Assembly (NCBI RefSeq): GCF_050908995.1
Contig: NC_135124.1
Location: 3,720,001-3,784,000 of the forward strand
DNA: 64,000 nucleotides
Source: Andrena cerasifolii
Taxonomy: Eukaryota; Arthropoda; Insecta; Hymenoptera; Andrenidae
Direction: 5' to 3'
The position numbers were made by a program, and so were the translations under genes. Below are positions 11,728-23,100 of the stretch, piece after piece (positions within the stretch are counted from its first letter, which is position 1; every line of letters begins with the position of its first letter). The notes under the pieces are model-generated. The model did no database searches, was not told the origin of the DNA, and saw only the letters and a program-made list of their open reading frames with translations.

Positions 11728-12427
11728 TATCAACATAACCTAGAAAAACTGTATGTACTGCTTTAGACATCCAGTTTGTTTTAATACATTTCCGTCGTAT
11801 CACTTCAATAACAGACATAAAGGTCGTCCGTTCTTATTTACTACACTACAATACAACTGAGAATAAATGAGGGAAGAAAGCTGCTGAGAACAAGATGGTA
11901 ATGATAATAACGTCGACTTTGTTATGCTAAAAGTCACTCCATAGAGATTACGAATTACTGAACAGAGACGAGGAAATAAAATAAGTGTACAAACGTAACA
12001 CTGCATAAATCGGTCCTATAAAACTTAATTCCGAAAATTATTTGATGAGGCAGTTTTAGAGTTAGTTCCATTTAATTAATAAAGGCTAAAGCTAATCCCA
12101 ACAGCATCAAAAGGTAACGGATAGCAGAGTAACAGGCGAGACAGGTGGCAGGGCAAACTGGGTCACGTCGACGGCCATTCAAGACGAACGAAATTCCACG
12201 AAATCGATGAACTCGACAAATCGAGCATGACGAATGAATGAAACACTGTAGGAAGAATCCACCTCGATCGGTTGGTTTCAGTGTATGGTGCTCGTTTAAT
12301 GACACCGGTCGCACAGGTGTACTACACCATACAAAAACAAGTCAAGATCATGTATTTTTACACGGTACATCCGTTCCCCATTTACTGGAGACAATGGCCA
12401 AATTTCTGTTGGAATTTCGAAACACTT
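11728..12427. other. Non-coding stretch between two foldbacks
   Basis: No gene or repeat of note was recognised between the nested cluster and the next TTAA element. Confidence 0.5.
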
Positions 12428-12431
12428 TTAA

Positions 12432-13122
12432 GGGGTCGTGCTCAGTCAGGAGGCCGAAAAAAGGGTGGTCTTTGGAAATTTTTTACTCAAAAGCTGTACC
12501 ACATTTCTCAAAAAATCTTTTTTCATTTTAAGGATTACATCTAGTACCGCGCATCGTAATTTTTTTATTTAAAAATATTAATAACTAAGTTATCTAAAAA
12601 AAAGGCTTCTGCGGTGACCACTGCTGCTCGAAAGTCGATCATCTAAACTAAAAATTCAAAAGAATTTACTTATTATATTATATTATCTAGTATTTGAACG
12701 AAGGGTTTTTTATCTGATGCTTAGTTTTCTTTTAATTGACGAAAATCAGGCACGATTTACGATAGAAATTGAAACTTTTACTTTAAACAGCCATTTTTTC
12801 CCAAATCAATATTTCGAAAAATCCTTCGTTCAAATACTAGACAATATAATATAGTAAGTATATTCTTTTGAATTTTTTATTTTAGATGATCGACTTTTGA
12901 GCAGCAGTGGTCACCGCAGAAGCATTTTTTTTTAGAGAACCTTCGAGTGATGGACAATAACTTAGTTATTGATAAATATTTTGAAATAAAAAAATTACGA
13001 TGCACGGTACTAGATGCAATCCTTAAAAGGAAAACAGATTTTTTGAGAAATGTGTTGTAGCTTCTGAGTAAAAAATTTCCAAAGACCACCTTTTTTTCGG
13101 CCTCCTGACTGAGCATGACCCC
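12432..13122. mobile_element. TTAA-flanked foldback (piggyBac-type), copy B
   Basis: Two inverted arms of roughly 330 bases lie between TTAA sites at 12428-12431 and 13123-13126. The ends read GGGGTCGTGCTCAGTCAGGA and the inverted TCCTGACTGAGCATGACCCC. The AGTCAGG-GG-CGA terminus is shared with copy A, so the two belong to one family. There is no coding content. A transcript crossing it would fold into a long hairpin. Confidence 0.85.
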
Positions 13123-13205
13123 TTAATCGAATTTCGGATTTCTAAAGGAAACTTTGCATTATCCCTGACTTTTGCTGGTACTGTCAATCACTCTTGTTTG
13201 CGTTC

Positions 13206-14036
13206 TTAAGGTGAATGTCCCAATTTCTGCTCATTTAAGAGATTACTCGTCAGAAAGGTGTAAAAAATTTGTTTGTGATCAAAATTTGCAGAGTAACTGA
13301 TTAATTCTTTAATAATAAATCAACTAGTCGAAAACCATTTAAGAAAGATATTTCAAGATGTTTAACTACTAGTAATTTGTAATTAAATATAATGCTCTAA
13401 ATGTCCGTATTTCTGCTCACGGAAAATAGCGATGTACGTATTTCTAATCACCACTTCTGCTCACATATGTTGTCTTTTCAGGTTAAAATAAGTTACATCT
13501 TTTATGGAGGTGTTTTATAACACAACAGTAAAGCAGAAAATAATGATAAACAAAAAATAAAGTGCCTTGGTATAGAAGTAGAGGTTACAGCATGTGTTGA
13601 ATTGTGAGGTTATGTTACTAAAATTTCGGTGAGTAGAAATGCGGACATGACGGTGATTCACTTCACTCTAAACCTAATCACCTGTTTTCTACTTAAACAT
13701 ATACAAAATAACAAAAATAGTAAAAAATATCTACATTCAGAGCACAATGCGGTATCTGTTTTTATTATTAAATAAGAATTTCTACTGCAAAAACTATTTT
13801 CTGCTCAATTATCGAATCCTAGCACAATCAGCTAAAACACGGTTGAAAAATCGTGAGACTCTCATTTTAAAAGTTTTTCGTTGCTTATGCTGCACTTTGA
13901 TTAGCCCCAAGCTTGTGCAACACTCGCTTAAATGTTCAAATAATTTAGAATTATTTTGTTGCAACTATAGTACAGACGTAACGCTTATAATAATATGAAA
14001 AATACGAAATGAGCAGAAATTGGGACATTCGCCTTA
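13206..14036. repeat. 831-bp element with GAATGTCCCAATTTCTGCTC termini
   Basis: The left end AAGGTGAATGTCCCAATTTC is mirrored at the right end as GAAATTGGGACATTCGCCTT. Degenerate internal copies of the same TGTCC...TTTCTGCTCA word occur around 13400-13470 and inverted near 13628-13650, so it has subterminal repeats. No transposase was recognised. Confidence 0.75.
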
Positions 14037-14219
14037 TGTATTGTTGGAATTGTCAGTTACTTTCTCATTGAATTCCTCATTTCTATTTTCTAGTGCACAT
14101 TCAGTGATATCGAAACAATTTTGAGAATATTTTTGCTCTGTATTGAAATCTCGAGTGACTTTCCATAAAGTGTTTGAGCTTCTTTTATACGATGAATCTT
14201 CGACCAAATTCGCGCTCAT

Positions 14220-14785
14220 TCAGTGCTTAGAGCATATATGCATGAAGGTCTCATTGAAAGCTTGAAACTGTCGCCAACATGGTGCGAGAGAGAAAGACAT
14301 GTGCGAGCGAGAGAAGTGTATAGGTCCCAATCGACCGTAATGCGCATGCGCCGATATCGTGCGAGAGAGAAAGACATGTGCGAGCGAGAGTAATGCGCAT
14401 GCGCCAATATCGCTGGCGACGATCCGCGGCTACTATGATTATCGTTGTTTACGCTCGTACCTACCTTTTGAAAAACGGTTATATGTATCGAGTTGAAATT
14501 AAAGAATGCCAAACCGATATTGCCTGCTGTGCGGCAACCGAGATGAATCGGCTTCCTATTACTCGTAAGTAAATACACGTAATATTTAATAAATTAAATT
14601 AAATCTATACTGCTCTCGCTCGCACGGCGCATGCGCATTACGGTCGATTGGGACCTCTATACTTCTCTCTCTCGCACCAGTTCGCGCATGTCTTTCTCTC
14701 TCGCGTGATGTTGGCGACAGTTCCGAGGCAGTCAACCTTAGACAATAAGACCTCCATTTACCATATGCTCTAAGATTCAGTGTAA
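14220..14785. repeat. Inverted-repeat unit carrying three GCGCATGCGC palindromes
   Basis: The outer ends (ATTCAGTGCTTAGAGCATAT and the inverted ATATGCTCTAAGATTCAGTG) and the inner arms (CTGTCGCCAAC ... GTTGGCGACAG) pair over about 250 bases. The arms contain GCGAGAGAGAAAGACATG and three copies of the palindrome GCGCATGCGC, at about 14343, 14396 and 14626. That palindrome is the core of the NRF1-type binding site, bound in flies by Erect wing. The unit may be a MITE, or a promoter-like sequence spread by one. Confidence 0.7.
14506..14564 (+). other. Possible first coding exon of an unknown zinc-finger-like gene
   Basis: An ATG at 14506 opens a short frame MPNRYCLLCGNRDESASYYS that runs into a strong splice donor, TCGTAAGTAAA, at 14565. 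The C-x2-C start recalls the first zinc ligands of ZAD or THAP-type domains. The frame sits just downstream of NRF1-like palindromes. No continuing exon was found, and it lies inside a foldback unit, so this may be chance. Its exit phase (2) does not fit the large gene downstream. Confidence 0.2.
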
Positions 14786-16701
14786 ACTGCAATCGAACGA
14801 TGTTCGCGTCGAATGCGAGCGAATATTCGCAGAGAATATAAGCGAATGCTCGTTTAGAGCACGGGCGAATTATAGGTCTGTGAAGTTAACACCCCCAGCG
14901 AATTTTTGGAAAAAATCGATGATCAAACGAATGCATTGGGGGGTGCCAACTTCACCGACCTACGTTCGTCTGGTCTAAACGCACCTTTCGGCGAATTACT
15001 TCCCGAGCGTAAACGAATACTCGTTCAGACTGTTCGTACCGACACGCGCGTGAAAGACTCGATTTTTCTTTCAGGGTTGTAAGGCCCCATTCACCTTGCG
15101 GGACGCGTGTAGCCGGACGATCCTATCACCCGCCAAACTAATATTAGGTGACTATTTACTTCGTTGCGCGTTAACTCGGATCCGCACGATGATCAAAAAA
15201 TTGAGAATTTTTTATATGTTCGTGCTTGTGGTCCGAACGACGACCCGATCAAGCAGACGAACCCTGCTAGTAGAGCGCTGATTGAATTCTGCCCTTGTCC
15301 ACCTTTGCGATGCCTTAGACAACCGAAAATTGTATACCGAACTTTGGGTGCTTGGGGTCACAAGCGACCCCAGGATACCAGTTAAGGGTTAATATACGTC
15401 TCTGAGCCCCCTCTTTACCCGTAAGACGGAACACAGACTTGAATTTGGTCGAAGTGGGGGGCGACCGAGAATTCGTTCGTTTCGTCTAACCGCACTTTTG
15501 CAGGCATTCACGAAGTTTGAAAGCCTACGATGGGTTTTCGAAGTCTGAATGAGTTCTTTGTCTATTATTGACTACAGATAACTCTAGAATTGAAAATATT
15601 CTGAACATATAGCTATATGCACTTTGGCCATTCTGATTCTGAATGAGGTTCCTACACATTCATTGGTACCACTAAATAAATAAAAGGCTTGTCAAGATTA
15701 CCAAGACCCATCGATATATAAAAAAATGTTGAGACCGAAATGATATTCGGAACGAATCGAACCGATTTTCCTCACGTGTTCAGAGCGATTCGAAGTAGGT
15801 ATCGTGAAGCCCACCATCGATGCGTAAACATTTCACGGACACGAGTAATTTTACCGGTGTGGGGCACGTGGCACGAGCCGAGACGCCGCGTCGCGCCGGG
15901 AGGAATATTCTCGCGAGGAGAAGAAAGGACTCGGTCAGATAACTGTACGTCGCGGCCTCCGGACGACATCTTCAGCATCGCCGACACCTGGGGACTTCTT
16001 CTTCTTTCATTCCCATACGTATACCGTATACAACGTTTCTCGATTGTAACGTCCTCTCTATTTCCCTCATAGCCGACCGTTCCATCGCGTTTCCCGCTTT
16101 GCTGGTTTACTTACTCGCCCCGTGGAATTCGAGGTCTCACTCTAAAATCCTAGGCCGGCACTTTGTTGCTGCGTGAATAACACTCGAATGGTGTTAATAC
16201 CATGCTACCGTGATCATTATGTATCCAGACTGGCACCACCTATTACTTAGCATCCTCATTATTTCAGTCCATGGTTTGCTCGGTAATTGAAGTAATTGTC
16301 GTTTATTTGTTCGGACACACGCGGCCGCTTTCTTCCGTAATGTTCGCGTAGTAATTATTAAACTGTATATTCTAATGTTGAATCTGCTGTACGCTCTTAG
16401 GTTCCCCGTTACGTTCCTTGCAGTAATGCATGTTCTTACGTCCCAGGTCCTGACGGGTGGTTCTTAAAAAAAGGTTAACTTTATTTTCGTTCAACGCCGC
16501 AAAGTTACCCTTCTAATGATGCAATGCTGCTTTCCGTAAATAGAAAATTATATTAATTGGAGCCGCTGCTTCATTGACTGGCTTGACACTGACACTGTTA
16601 CTTTCAACAGAATCTTCTCATGTCAGGTATTATTAATCGACCAAGTGACTGTAGCTTAATGAATTTACTTTCTGGTTTACCTCGCTGACATGCCACAAAC
16701 T
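14786..16701. other. CpG-richer non-coding stretch
   Basis: This stretch is less AT-rich than its flanks and has many CG dinucleotides. It contains a small hairpin at about 14873-14961 (arms GTGAAGTTAACACCCCC and its near complement). Open frames such as 15740-16072 have no recognisable domain. A promoter or untranslated first exon of the large downstream gene could lie here, but nothing fixes it. Confidence 0.4.
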
Positions 16702-17037
16702 ACAGTACTGTTCAAAAGTATTTAATCACTTGTTACGTATGCATTTGACAAAAGAGAGAATAAAACATTTTTCCACGTAGATCAATTTTGATGCTCCTTG
16801 GCCCATTGTGCCATTTTATTTTGTCATCTTAAAAGTGATCTTCGAATTGCAACTAGACAATTCAATCCTGCTGATACCGGCCTCTACTTCATTGTATTTG
16901 TAAATATGGGAACTTTCTGTGTAATATTAATATTTTCCTTAATTTCTGGATCTGTGAAGGGTCTATCTCTTTTAGATAGTAACCAAATTCTTATATCTTT
17001 CGCTTTAGTCGCCACCTTTGGCCTTCTTAAACGTTAA
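16702..17037 (-). pseudogene. Tc1-like transposase relic with terminal repeat
   Basis: The left edge ACAGTACTGTTCAAAAGTAT is a Tc1-type terminus. On the minus strand the sequence reads GRPKVATKAKDIRIWLL..., which matches the helix-turn-helix linker region of Tc1 transposases. It continues FTDPEIKENINITQKVPIF and, after damage, MAQWAKEHQN and WKNVLFS, matching the usual WAK.H..W...VLFSDES block. Large parts of the catalytic domain are missing and stops interrupt the frame. It is an inactive fragment. Confidence 0.88.
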
Positions 17038-18351
17038 ATTGTTTAAGTTGATGACTTCAGAAAAATACTACTCTCGCAGACAGTTGTTTTTTTTTGCTCG
17101 TTCGCTGTCGTAAGATAGCACTCTCCTACGCGTTTAACTGTTTGATATCGATGGAAGTGAACGATGACCAAATGCAGCTTCTCGGACAAGGCGCATCCTT
17201 CGACAACTTCCCTTCACCACCCACTGGTTTCCTCCTCGAAGTCATTAGCAGTCCCTGACCAATATATTAAATATTGTTCACGCAATGGCTGAACTGTAAA
17301 AAAGTGGTAATAGTTTTTGCTTCAGCAAGTACATGCACCTTTCATGAAAAGATATCGTCATTAACGAAACAGAAGGAAGTCTTCTTCCATCGTGATAAAT
17401 GATGATCACGAGAGATTAGAACGCCATTAGCAGAGAATAAATAGTGAATGCTTGTAGACTGATAAAGTAGTTTAAAATGAAACAAACATGCTAGAATCTC
17501 CGCCTAATGCATTCCTTTATGTTCATGGAAGAAGGAATGCTAGAGGAAATTCTTCGGAAATTTATGAAAAATTTGAAATTGAGTGACTTCTGTCAAAAAA
17601 AATGTTTGGATTCGATAAACAGTGTGAGATAGTTGTAAGGTTATTTCGATTGAAGTACTTTATGTAGGTCTTTCACTCTCTTATATAATTTGTTATCAAA
17701 AGCAAAAACTATACAACCAATCATTATTCCAGCTCTATCACAAGTTTGAACCAAAGAATTTCCCTTTTTATTGGGACATTCCACGCGAAATCGGACACTT
17801 TTTGCAGTAACATTTCGGATGTAGCTGAAATTTGAATATGTTGTAGTCTTTAGGGATATATAAACATATCTCGAAGGATTTTTGACAATTTTGAAGAATG
17901 TCGATTTTACAGTTGTTTGAATGTAAGTGCTAACTTTTTTTCAATAAATTATAACTGTGGAAGTAGTAAACGGATGGAGATGAGGTTTACGGCGATTTGT
18001 AGAAAAGGCATTGAAGTTTTAAGAAAAAATTATTTCAGTTTCAGAAACAATTTTTTTTAACCATTTTTGTGCAATTATTTTCAACAAATGCAGTTTTTTA
18101 ACAACGGGCGGGATTTTAAAAATCTTTAAAAAAAACAGAATATAGTTCTATCCTTCCTCTTCATGGTCTAATTGTCAAAAATATGGGCATTTTAAAATTG
18201 GCCTTGTAAAAATTACCGAAATTTGACGCTGCGTCGCCCTTCCTATTCCCGCTATTTCTTATATTCCCTTATAAGAAAAGCTTTGCGGAATCAAACTTAT
18301 CGATACCTTCGTTGTGTCTTTTTACGATAGTGTACTTTATTAATTTTCATC
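17038..18351. other. AT-rich non-coding stretch
   Basis: No gene, clear transposon end or long inverted repeat was recognised. Short open frames have no support. Confidence 0.5.
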
Positions 18352-18796
18352 AAGGAGAGGTTTTCAGGTATCTGCCTTTATGTAATTGCTTCGGATTTCG
18401 GATATGTTTTAGAGGACCGAAGAATAACAAATACCTACGGGTTCTTTATTTTGGCCCGCATATTTGGAGAGGGTGAAACCAACCCTCGAATTGCATAAGA
18501 AGAGATACAAAAATTCCTATTGTAAGTTAAAAGAATATTATAACATGGTGTATATCACTTGTGTGTATCAAGTATTTATGTCAAGTTTTATATCAAGTTT
18601 TATTGAACACAATGTTATAATATTTTTTAAACTAACAATAGGAGTTTTTGTATCTATTTTTATGAACTTTGCAGTGTGGTTGCACCCCTAAGTATGCAAA
18701 CGGGCGAAAATAAAAGAACTCATTTTTTTTTCGGTCCTCTAAAACATATCCGAAAACCAAAGCAACTGGAGGTGGACATCCGAAAACCTCTCATGT
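18352..18796. repeat. Foldback element with GGATATGTTTTAGAGGACCG arms
   Basis: The left arm (about 18352-18420) and right arm (about 18731-18796) are inverted copies, both containing CGGATATGTTTTAGAGGACC, and a looser pairing extends inward. The centre encodes no convincing protein. Confidence 0.75.
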
Positions 18797-18922
18797 ATGT
18801 ATTATGCGATGCTAGCTCGATTTCCTTACGCTGTTTGATCCTCTCCTTACTTCGGTCCATATAATCCTTCCGCTCCCGCTCTTTCACCTGCTCACGCTCT
18901 TTTCGCCAATTATCCTATCATG

Positions 18923-19081
18923 CATTCGTCTCTTTCTCTCTCTCTCCCTCTCCCTCTCCCTCTCCCTCTCTCCCCCTCTCTCTCCCTCTCTCTCCCTCTC
19001 CCTCTCTCTCTCCCTCCCTCCCTCTCTCTCTCTCTCCCCCTCTCTCTCTCTCCCTGTCTCCCTCTCTCTCTCTCTCTCTGC
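18923..19081. repeat. Pyrimidine microsatellite (CTCTCC/CTCT)n
   Basis: About 160 bases of almost pure C and T on the plus strand, in mixed CTCT, CCCTCT and CCTC units. Open frames across it on both strands are low-complexity artefacts. Confidence 0.95.
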
Positions 19082-19663
19082 TTCATTCTTTCCTCAGCAA
19101 TCACACAGACACACTACACATTTTTTAATTTGCGAGAGGAAAACTTACGTCCGCAAGTTTCATGACATCACTTATGATATATGCAGTTATTGTAGATCAA
19201 CATTACTTATGGAACGATTCGATATTTCAACGTGCTTGTAGACGCTTTCAAAACTTAAAGAATACCTTTGATATTTTCGTTAAAACGAGTTTTGTATTCT
19301 TACCAAAAGTTCCTGACTTAATTATTACTTTCTAGCGTATATTTCCAGTAGCCTAATAAAAACATCAACCCTCAAAAACATCTGGATGCAAAAATTTTTG
19401 CTCCCGCACAAATTACGACAAGTGAAGTCACCTTTACTATTCGTATTCTTTTTGTGAAATATCAATCTGCTATCCCTCTGTATTTACGCACCTCTTTTTC
19501 TTCGTATGCACACGTGAGCTAAGTGGTTTCTGCTATTAAATTCTTGAACACTTTCTTGTTGAACAAGCTGCGCATCATTTTTGAATGCACACAACTGGTA
19601 ACAATAATGTCAACAAGTCACATTACTGAAATGACTAACACGGATATAATTTTTTTTTTCCAG

Positions 19664-19717
19664 ATGATGGATCGTTGCCACAAGTTAGAGCAGCTAGGAT
19701 AGAAAGAGATCTACAAG
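19664..19717 (+). CDS. Coding exon 1 (first visible), 54 bp
   Basis: A T-rich tract ending TTTCCAG at 19663 precedes the exon, and CAAG followed by GTGAGT closes it at 19718. It enters and leaves in phase 1. The open frame reads (D)DGSLPQVRAARIERDLQ. Its one-base overhang fits both possible starts of the next exon, which is good support for so small an exon. The preceding exon, which should carry the start codon and signal peptide, was not identified in this window or lies further upstream. Confidence 0.65.
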
Positions 19718-20082
19718 GTGAGTCTCCCGACTTTTAAGTGCGCCTGTCTTGCATCACACTTGTACTCTCACAATGGAATTGCACTCATTCATAACTTGTC
19801 TTGTACATTGAATCGTCCGTTCTACTGGATGTGTTCCGTAACTCGGGTTGCACATATTACCACATTTCTAACCAATTACTAATACATATATAAAAAGTGT
19901 TTGCGTGCAATTCCATCAGCAACAATTCTCTGTCTTGCTTTCTTCTTTTGTCTCCGCTCTCGGACCTTTCTCTTCTCACAGTAAAAACCGATTGTTCCAC
20001 CTCTAAAAACAATTGTCTTGTGCGTGTTGACGCGAGGTGCGGCCGTGTACATAAAAAGAGTTGTTTCGAAACGTTCTTTCTC

Positions 20083-20146
<64 letters not shown>

Positions 20147-23100
20147 GCGCTGTATCTATTTTTTTGTTTCTTCGTTCCTCTATGTACGTACACCTTACGT
20201 TCCGTTTCCGTGGGTACATGGGTCATCCTGACAAATGACTTACCGCAAAACGTAGCCTCGGGGGACTTCGGTAATCGAACCGATGCGATGCATGGAGAAA
20301 AAGCAAATTAGTAAGGACACAAAGCCGGACTTTCGCTGGTCGTGACGTGAAATCGGTTTCACGCCAAACGTTCTCTGGACATAGATCACAATTACTCCGC
20401 TACTATCGATGAAACGTGTCCTTTCGAAAGGTTCCTCAGGTCCCTCGAGCTGTAAATACGTTTGCACATTAACGCCTGGTATCTTTTTCCGTGATTTCCT
20501 CTCGCGCCCGCGCTGTTTCGCACGATTCGCCACTTACGGAACGGAACGGTTCGGCCGTGAATGCGAGACAAAATCTATACTCGTGGCAGGGTAACGGGGA
20601 CGAAGCAGGTGTTCTAGGCTACGAACAAGATGACTCATCTACTAAGATCGTCTATCTCTTTTTTTTCTGTTTCTGTTACTGCTCCCGCCTGCTCCTCGCC
20701 TTCAACTCTTCTCAACATCTGGATGCCGTCTGCCTCCAACGTCCGCCCGCCACTCCGTCTCTCTGACCACCGACATTTTCTAAAATACAATAAAAAAAAA
20801 ACAAACAAACACACGCACACACATGAACAAACCAAAAATACGAAACATCGATTGACTGAAACTAATTGCGACACGTGGATGTACAACTTGGACGGATTTG
20901 CTACTTGTACGGGACTGATCGATCAAATAACTCGGACGACATTCGACACGATTGGCTTGAATCGATACTCTTTCGACGTCACCGACTCGGTCCGTAAATC
21001 GTAACGCTCACCGAATGTGTTCCCTTGCGGCGATTCTCCTGTGGTCGCGATGCTTCTGAACGATCCTGAACTCCTCCCAACTCGTTGCATGGTCGGTAAC
21101 TGCCCTCAGGGATTACTACGGTCCTTCTAGTTTCGGCACGACCGGGTAAACCCGTTCCCCCGGTCGGTCTGCTCACGAAAACCGCGAGAACGTTCGTGCA
21201 GGACGGTGCCAGCACTGAGTTCGCTACTCAGGTGCTCGGCACGACCCTCGACAATGGCCGCTTATACGCCAGAATACTGTCCACGTCGAGCAGAGTGTTC
21301 TACGAAAAGGAGCCGACACCAGACGCACCGAGTCCTTACGTAGTCTACCCATCGAGAGCGCCAAGCGACAACTGGCAGCTTAGGGTAGCGCTCGACAACA
21401 CACCCATCAAGGCGCTCAAGGAAATCGAAACGTCGAGGAAAGAGGAATCTACAGAGGACTCTGATAGTGACGAAAGTAAGAGGACTACGGTGAAATTGGA
21501 CGAACTGTCGAGGGAAAACGACATATTCAGCAGAAGGGAACTCAATTCGGACTCACAGAGGCTGAAACCTGCGAAAGTCAGGCCTGCCGACAATCTGCCA
21601 ACCTATACAGTGAAGCATGAGTATGCTACTAACAGTTTTGACGGTTTGGAGGACGATCAGCCGAAGAATTTCAGGCCCCGTCTGCCGAAAATCTTCAAGG
21701 CTCAACCGAAGACTCCCCCACAGAGGAAGCTCGACATTAAACCGCTGGCCACGGTGACGTATCATGGTTTCGCTGACTTCACCACCACTGTAGGTGAGAC
21801 TGTCATCGTGTTCTCTCCCAGCACGTCGCCAGCCCCGGTTGGTCGTCCCGCCACTACTATCAAAGGAGACGCGACATTGAGACCAGACGATGGAATTGCA
21901 GTGGTGAAAATTCGACCCACGAGCGTCGTCGTGACTCAAGAGAAAACCCAGCAACACTCTACTGATCAGGATCACTCGAATTCGCAGAGCGAGGCAGGTG
22001 ATCCTCTTCTAGACGCCATCAACAGAGCTAATATTCAGCCAAGTGTCATTGAGGACTTTGAACTAGAATCATCTACTATGTCCACGGAACCATTACTTTT
22101 GGTACCAGACATAGAAACGGGATCCCCGAAGCCTACTGGACTCCTCAAGGTCGTAGATTCAACTACCTCTCTAGATGGCACTACCACTCATTACAAAAGT
22201 CTGATTTATGGCACCTACATTGGCACGAATTATGCGCAGATCATCCATACGTCTTCTAACGTTTATTTCTTCCCCGACGAAGCCACCGCAACATACGACA
22301 CTGAGGACACCACAGTTGATTATGGAACAACTATTACAGAAGAGACTGAAGTTGAAGGAGACACCACCGTCGAAATGACGACTGGCACAACACCCAGAGT
22401 CATTACTACTAACGAAGAAGCCCCTCCTGAAATGAATGAATTGACAACTCCTTTCAAGGACACCACCGATAGCGTGTTGACAACTCTGAAAGACATCTTG
22501 GAGAGTGCTAGGAGGGTCCTGGGAACTACTGAATCAGTCCTCCCAACATTGGATGACGAGATCCCGAATGATATCGTTCCTGGAGATCCTCAAGGGCGCA
22601 GTATCAAAGGCGGCAGCCCGAAGAATGCTTTGGGACACGGTAATCGCAATGAATATGATCAAGAAAGGAAGGTTATGCTCGCTACCAGACTCCTTCCATC
22701 TACGGTGTACAAGACCTCTACGTATTTAACCACCTTCTTTATTCCTGATGGCGACCAAACTACAACCTCCATACGTACCAGAGAAGTGGTCTCTTCGGAG
22801 GTCACTTACCTGACAGAGCTGATTCTACCTAGTGAAACCGTGACCCCTGTTCTTCCTACAGTATTTTCAGAACCGATAACGACACGAACGACTCCAAGCT
22901 TGGTCAATGAAACGGAAGAGGAGCAAACCACCAAGCAGGACGAGGAGATAGAACTTATCTTTAAGACTCTGTACACGACTTATACGTATTTGACGACCTT
23001 TTTCCAAGAGAAAACATCCAGAATTTCTAGTCGAGAAGTTGTCGAGACAAACGTTATTACGCAGACAGTTGGGCCGCATGGAGTCTCTGCCGTCGTTGCA

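Larger units (their letters stand above)
10140..11745. repeat. Foldback element interrupted by a hAT insertion
   Basis: The left arm at about 10140-10230 contains TTGATAATCTCAGG and AGGTAGGCGAATTTCACACC. Its inverted partner begins at about 10335 (GGTGTGAAATTCGCCTACC) and runs to CTGAGAT at 10401-10407. The pairing then resumes beyond 11721 with CTGAGATTATCAAC. The right arm was therefore split by the element at 10408-11720, and joining across that insertion restores the inverted repeat. Confidence 0.75.

Noticed and set aside
16906..16962. A signal-peptide-like start (MGTFCVILIFSLISGSVK) with the right phase to precede the 54-bp exon
   Set aside because: The minus strand of the same stretch reads clearly as Tc1 transposase (FTDPEIKENIN and neighbours) next to a Tc1 terminus, so this frame is the antisense of a transposon relic. 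Its splice donor (GTCTAT) is also weak.
18910..19165. Long frames on both strands of the CT-rich tract
   Set aside because: They encode only Ser/Leu/Pro or Arg/Glu/Gly runs from a microsatellite.
20240..20330. A tRNA-like T-loop (GGTTCGATTACC) on the minus strand
   Set aside because: No acceptor stem, D-arm or anticodon arm could be paired around it.
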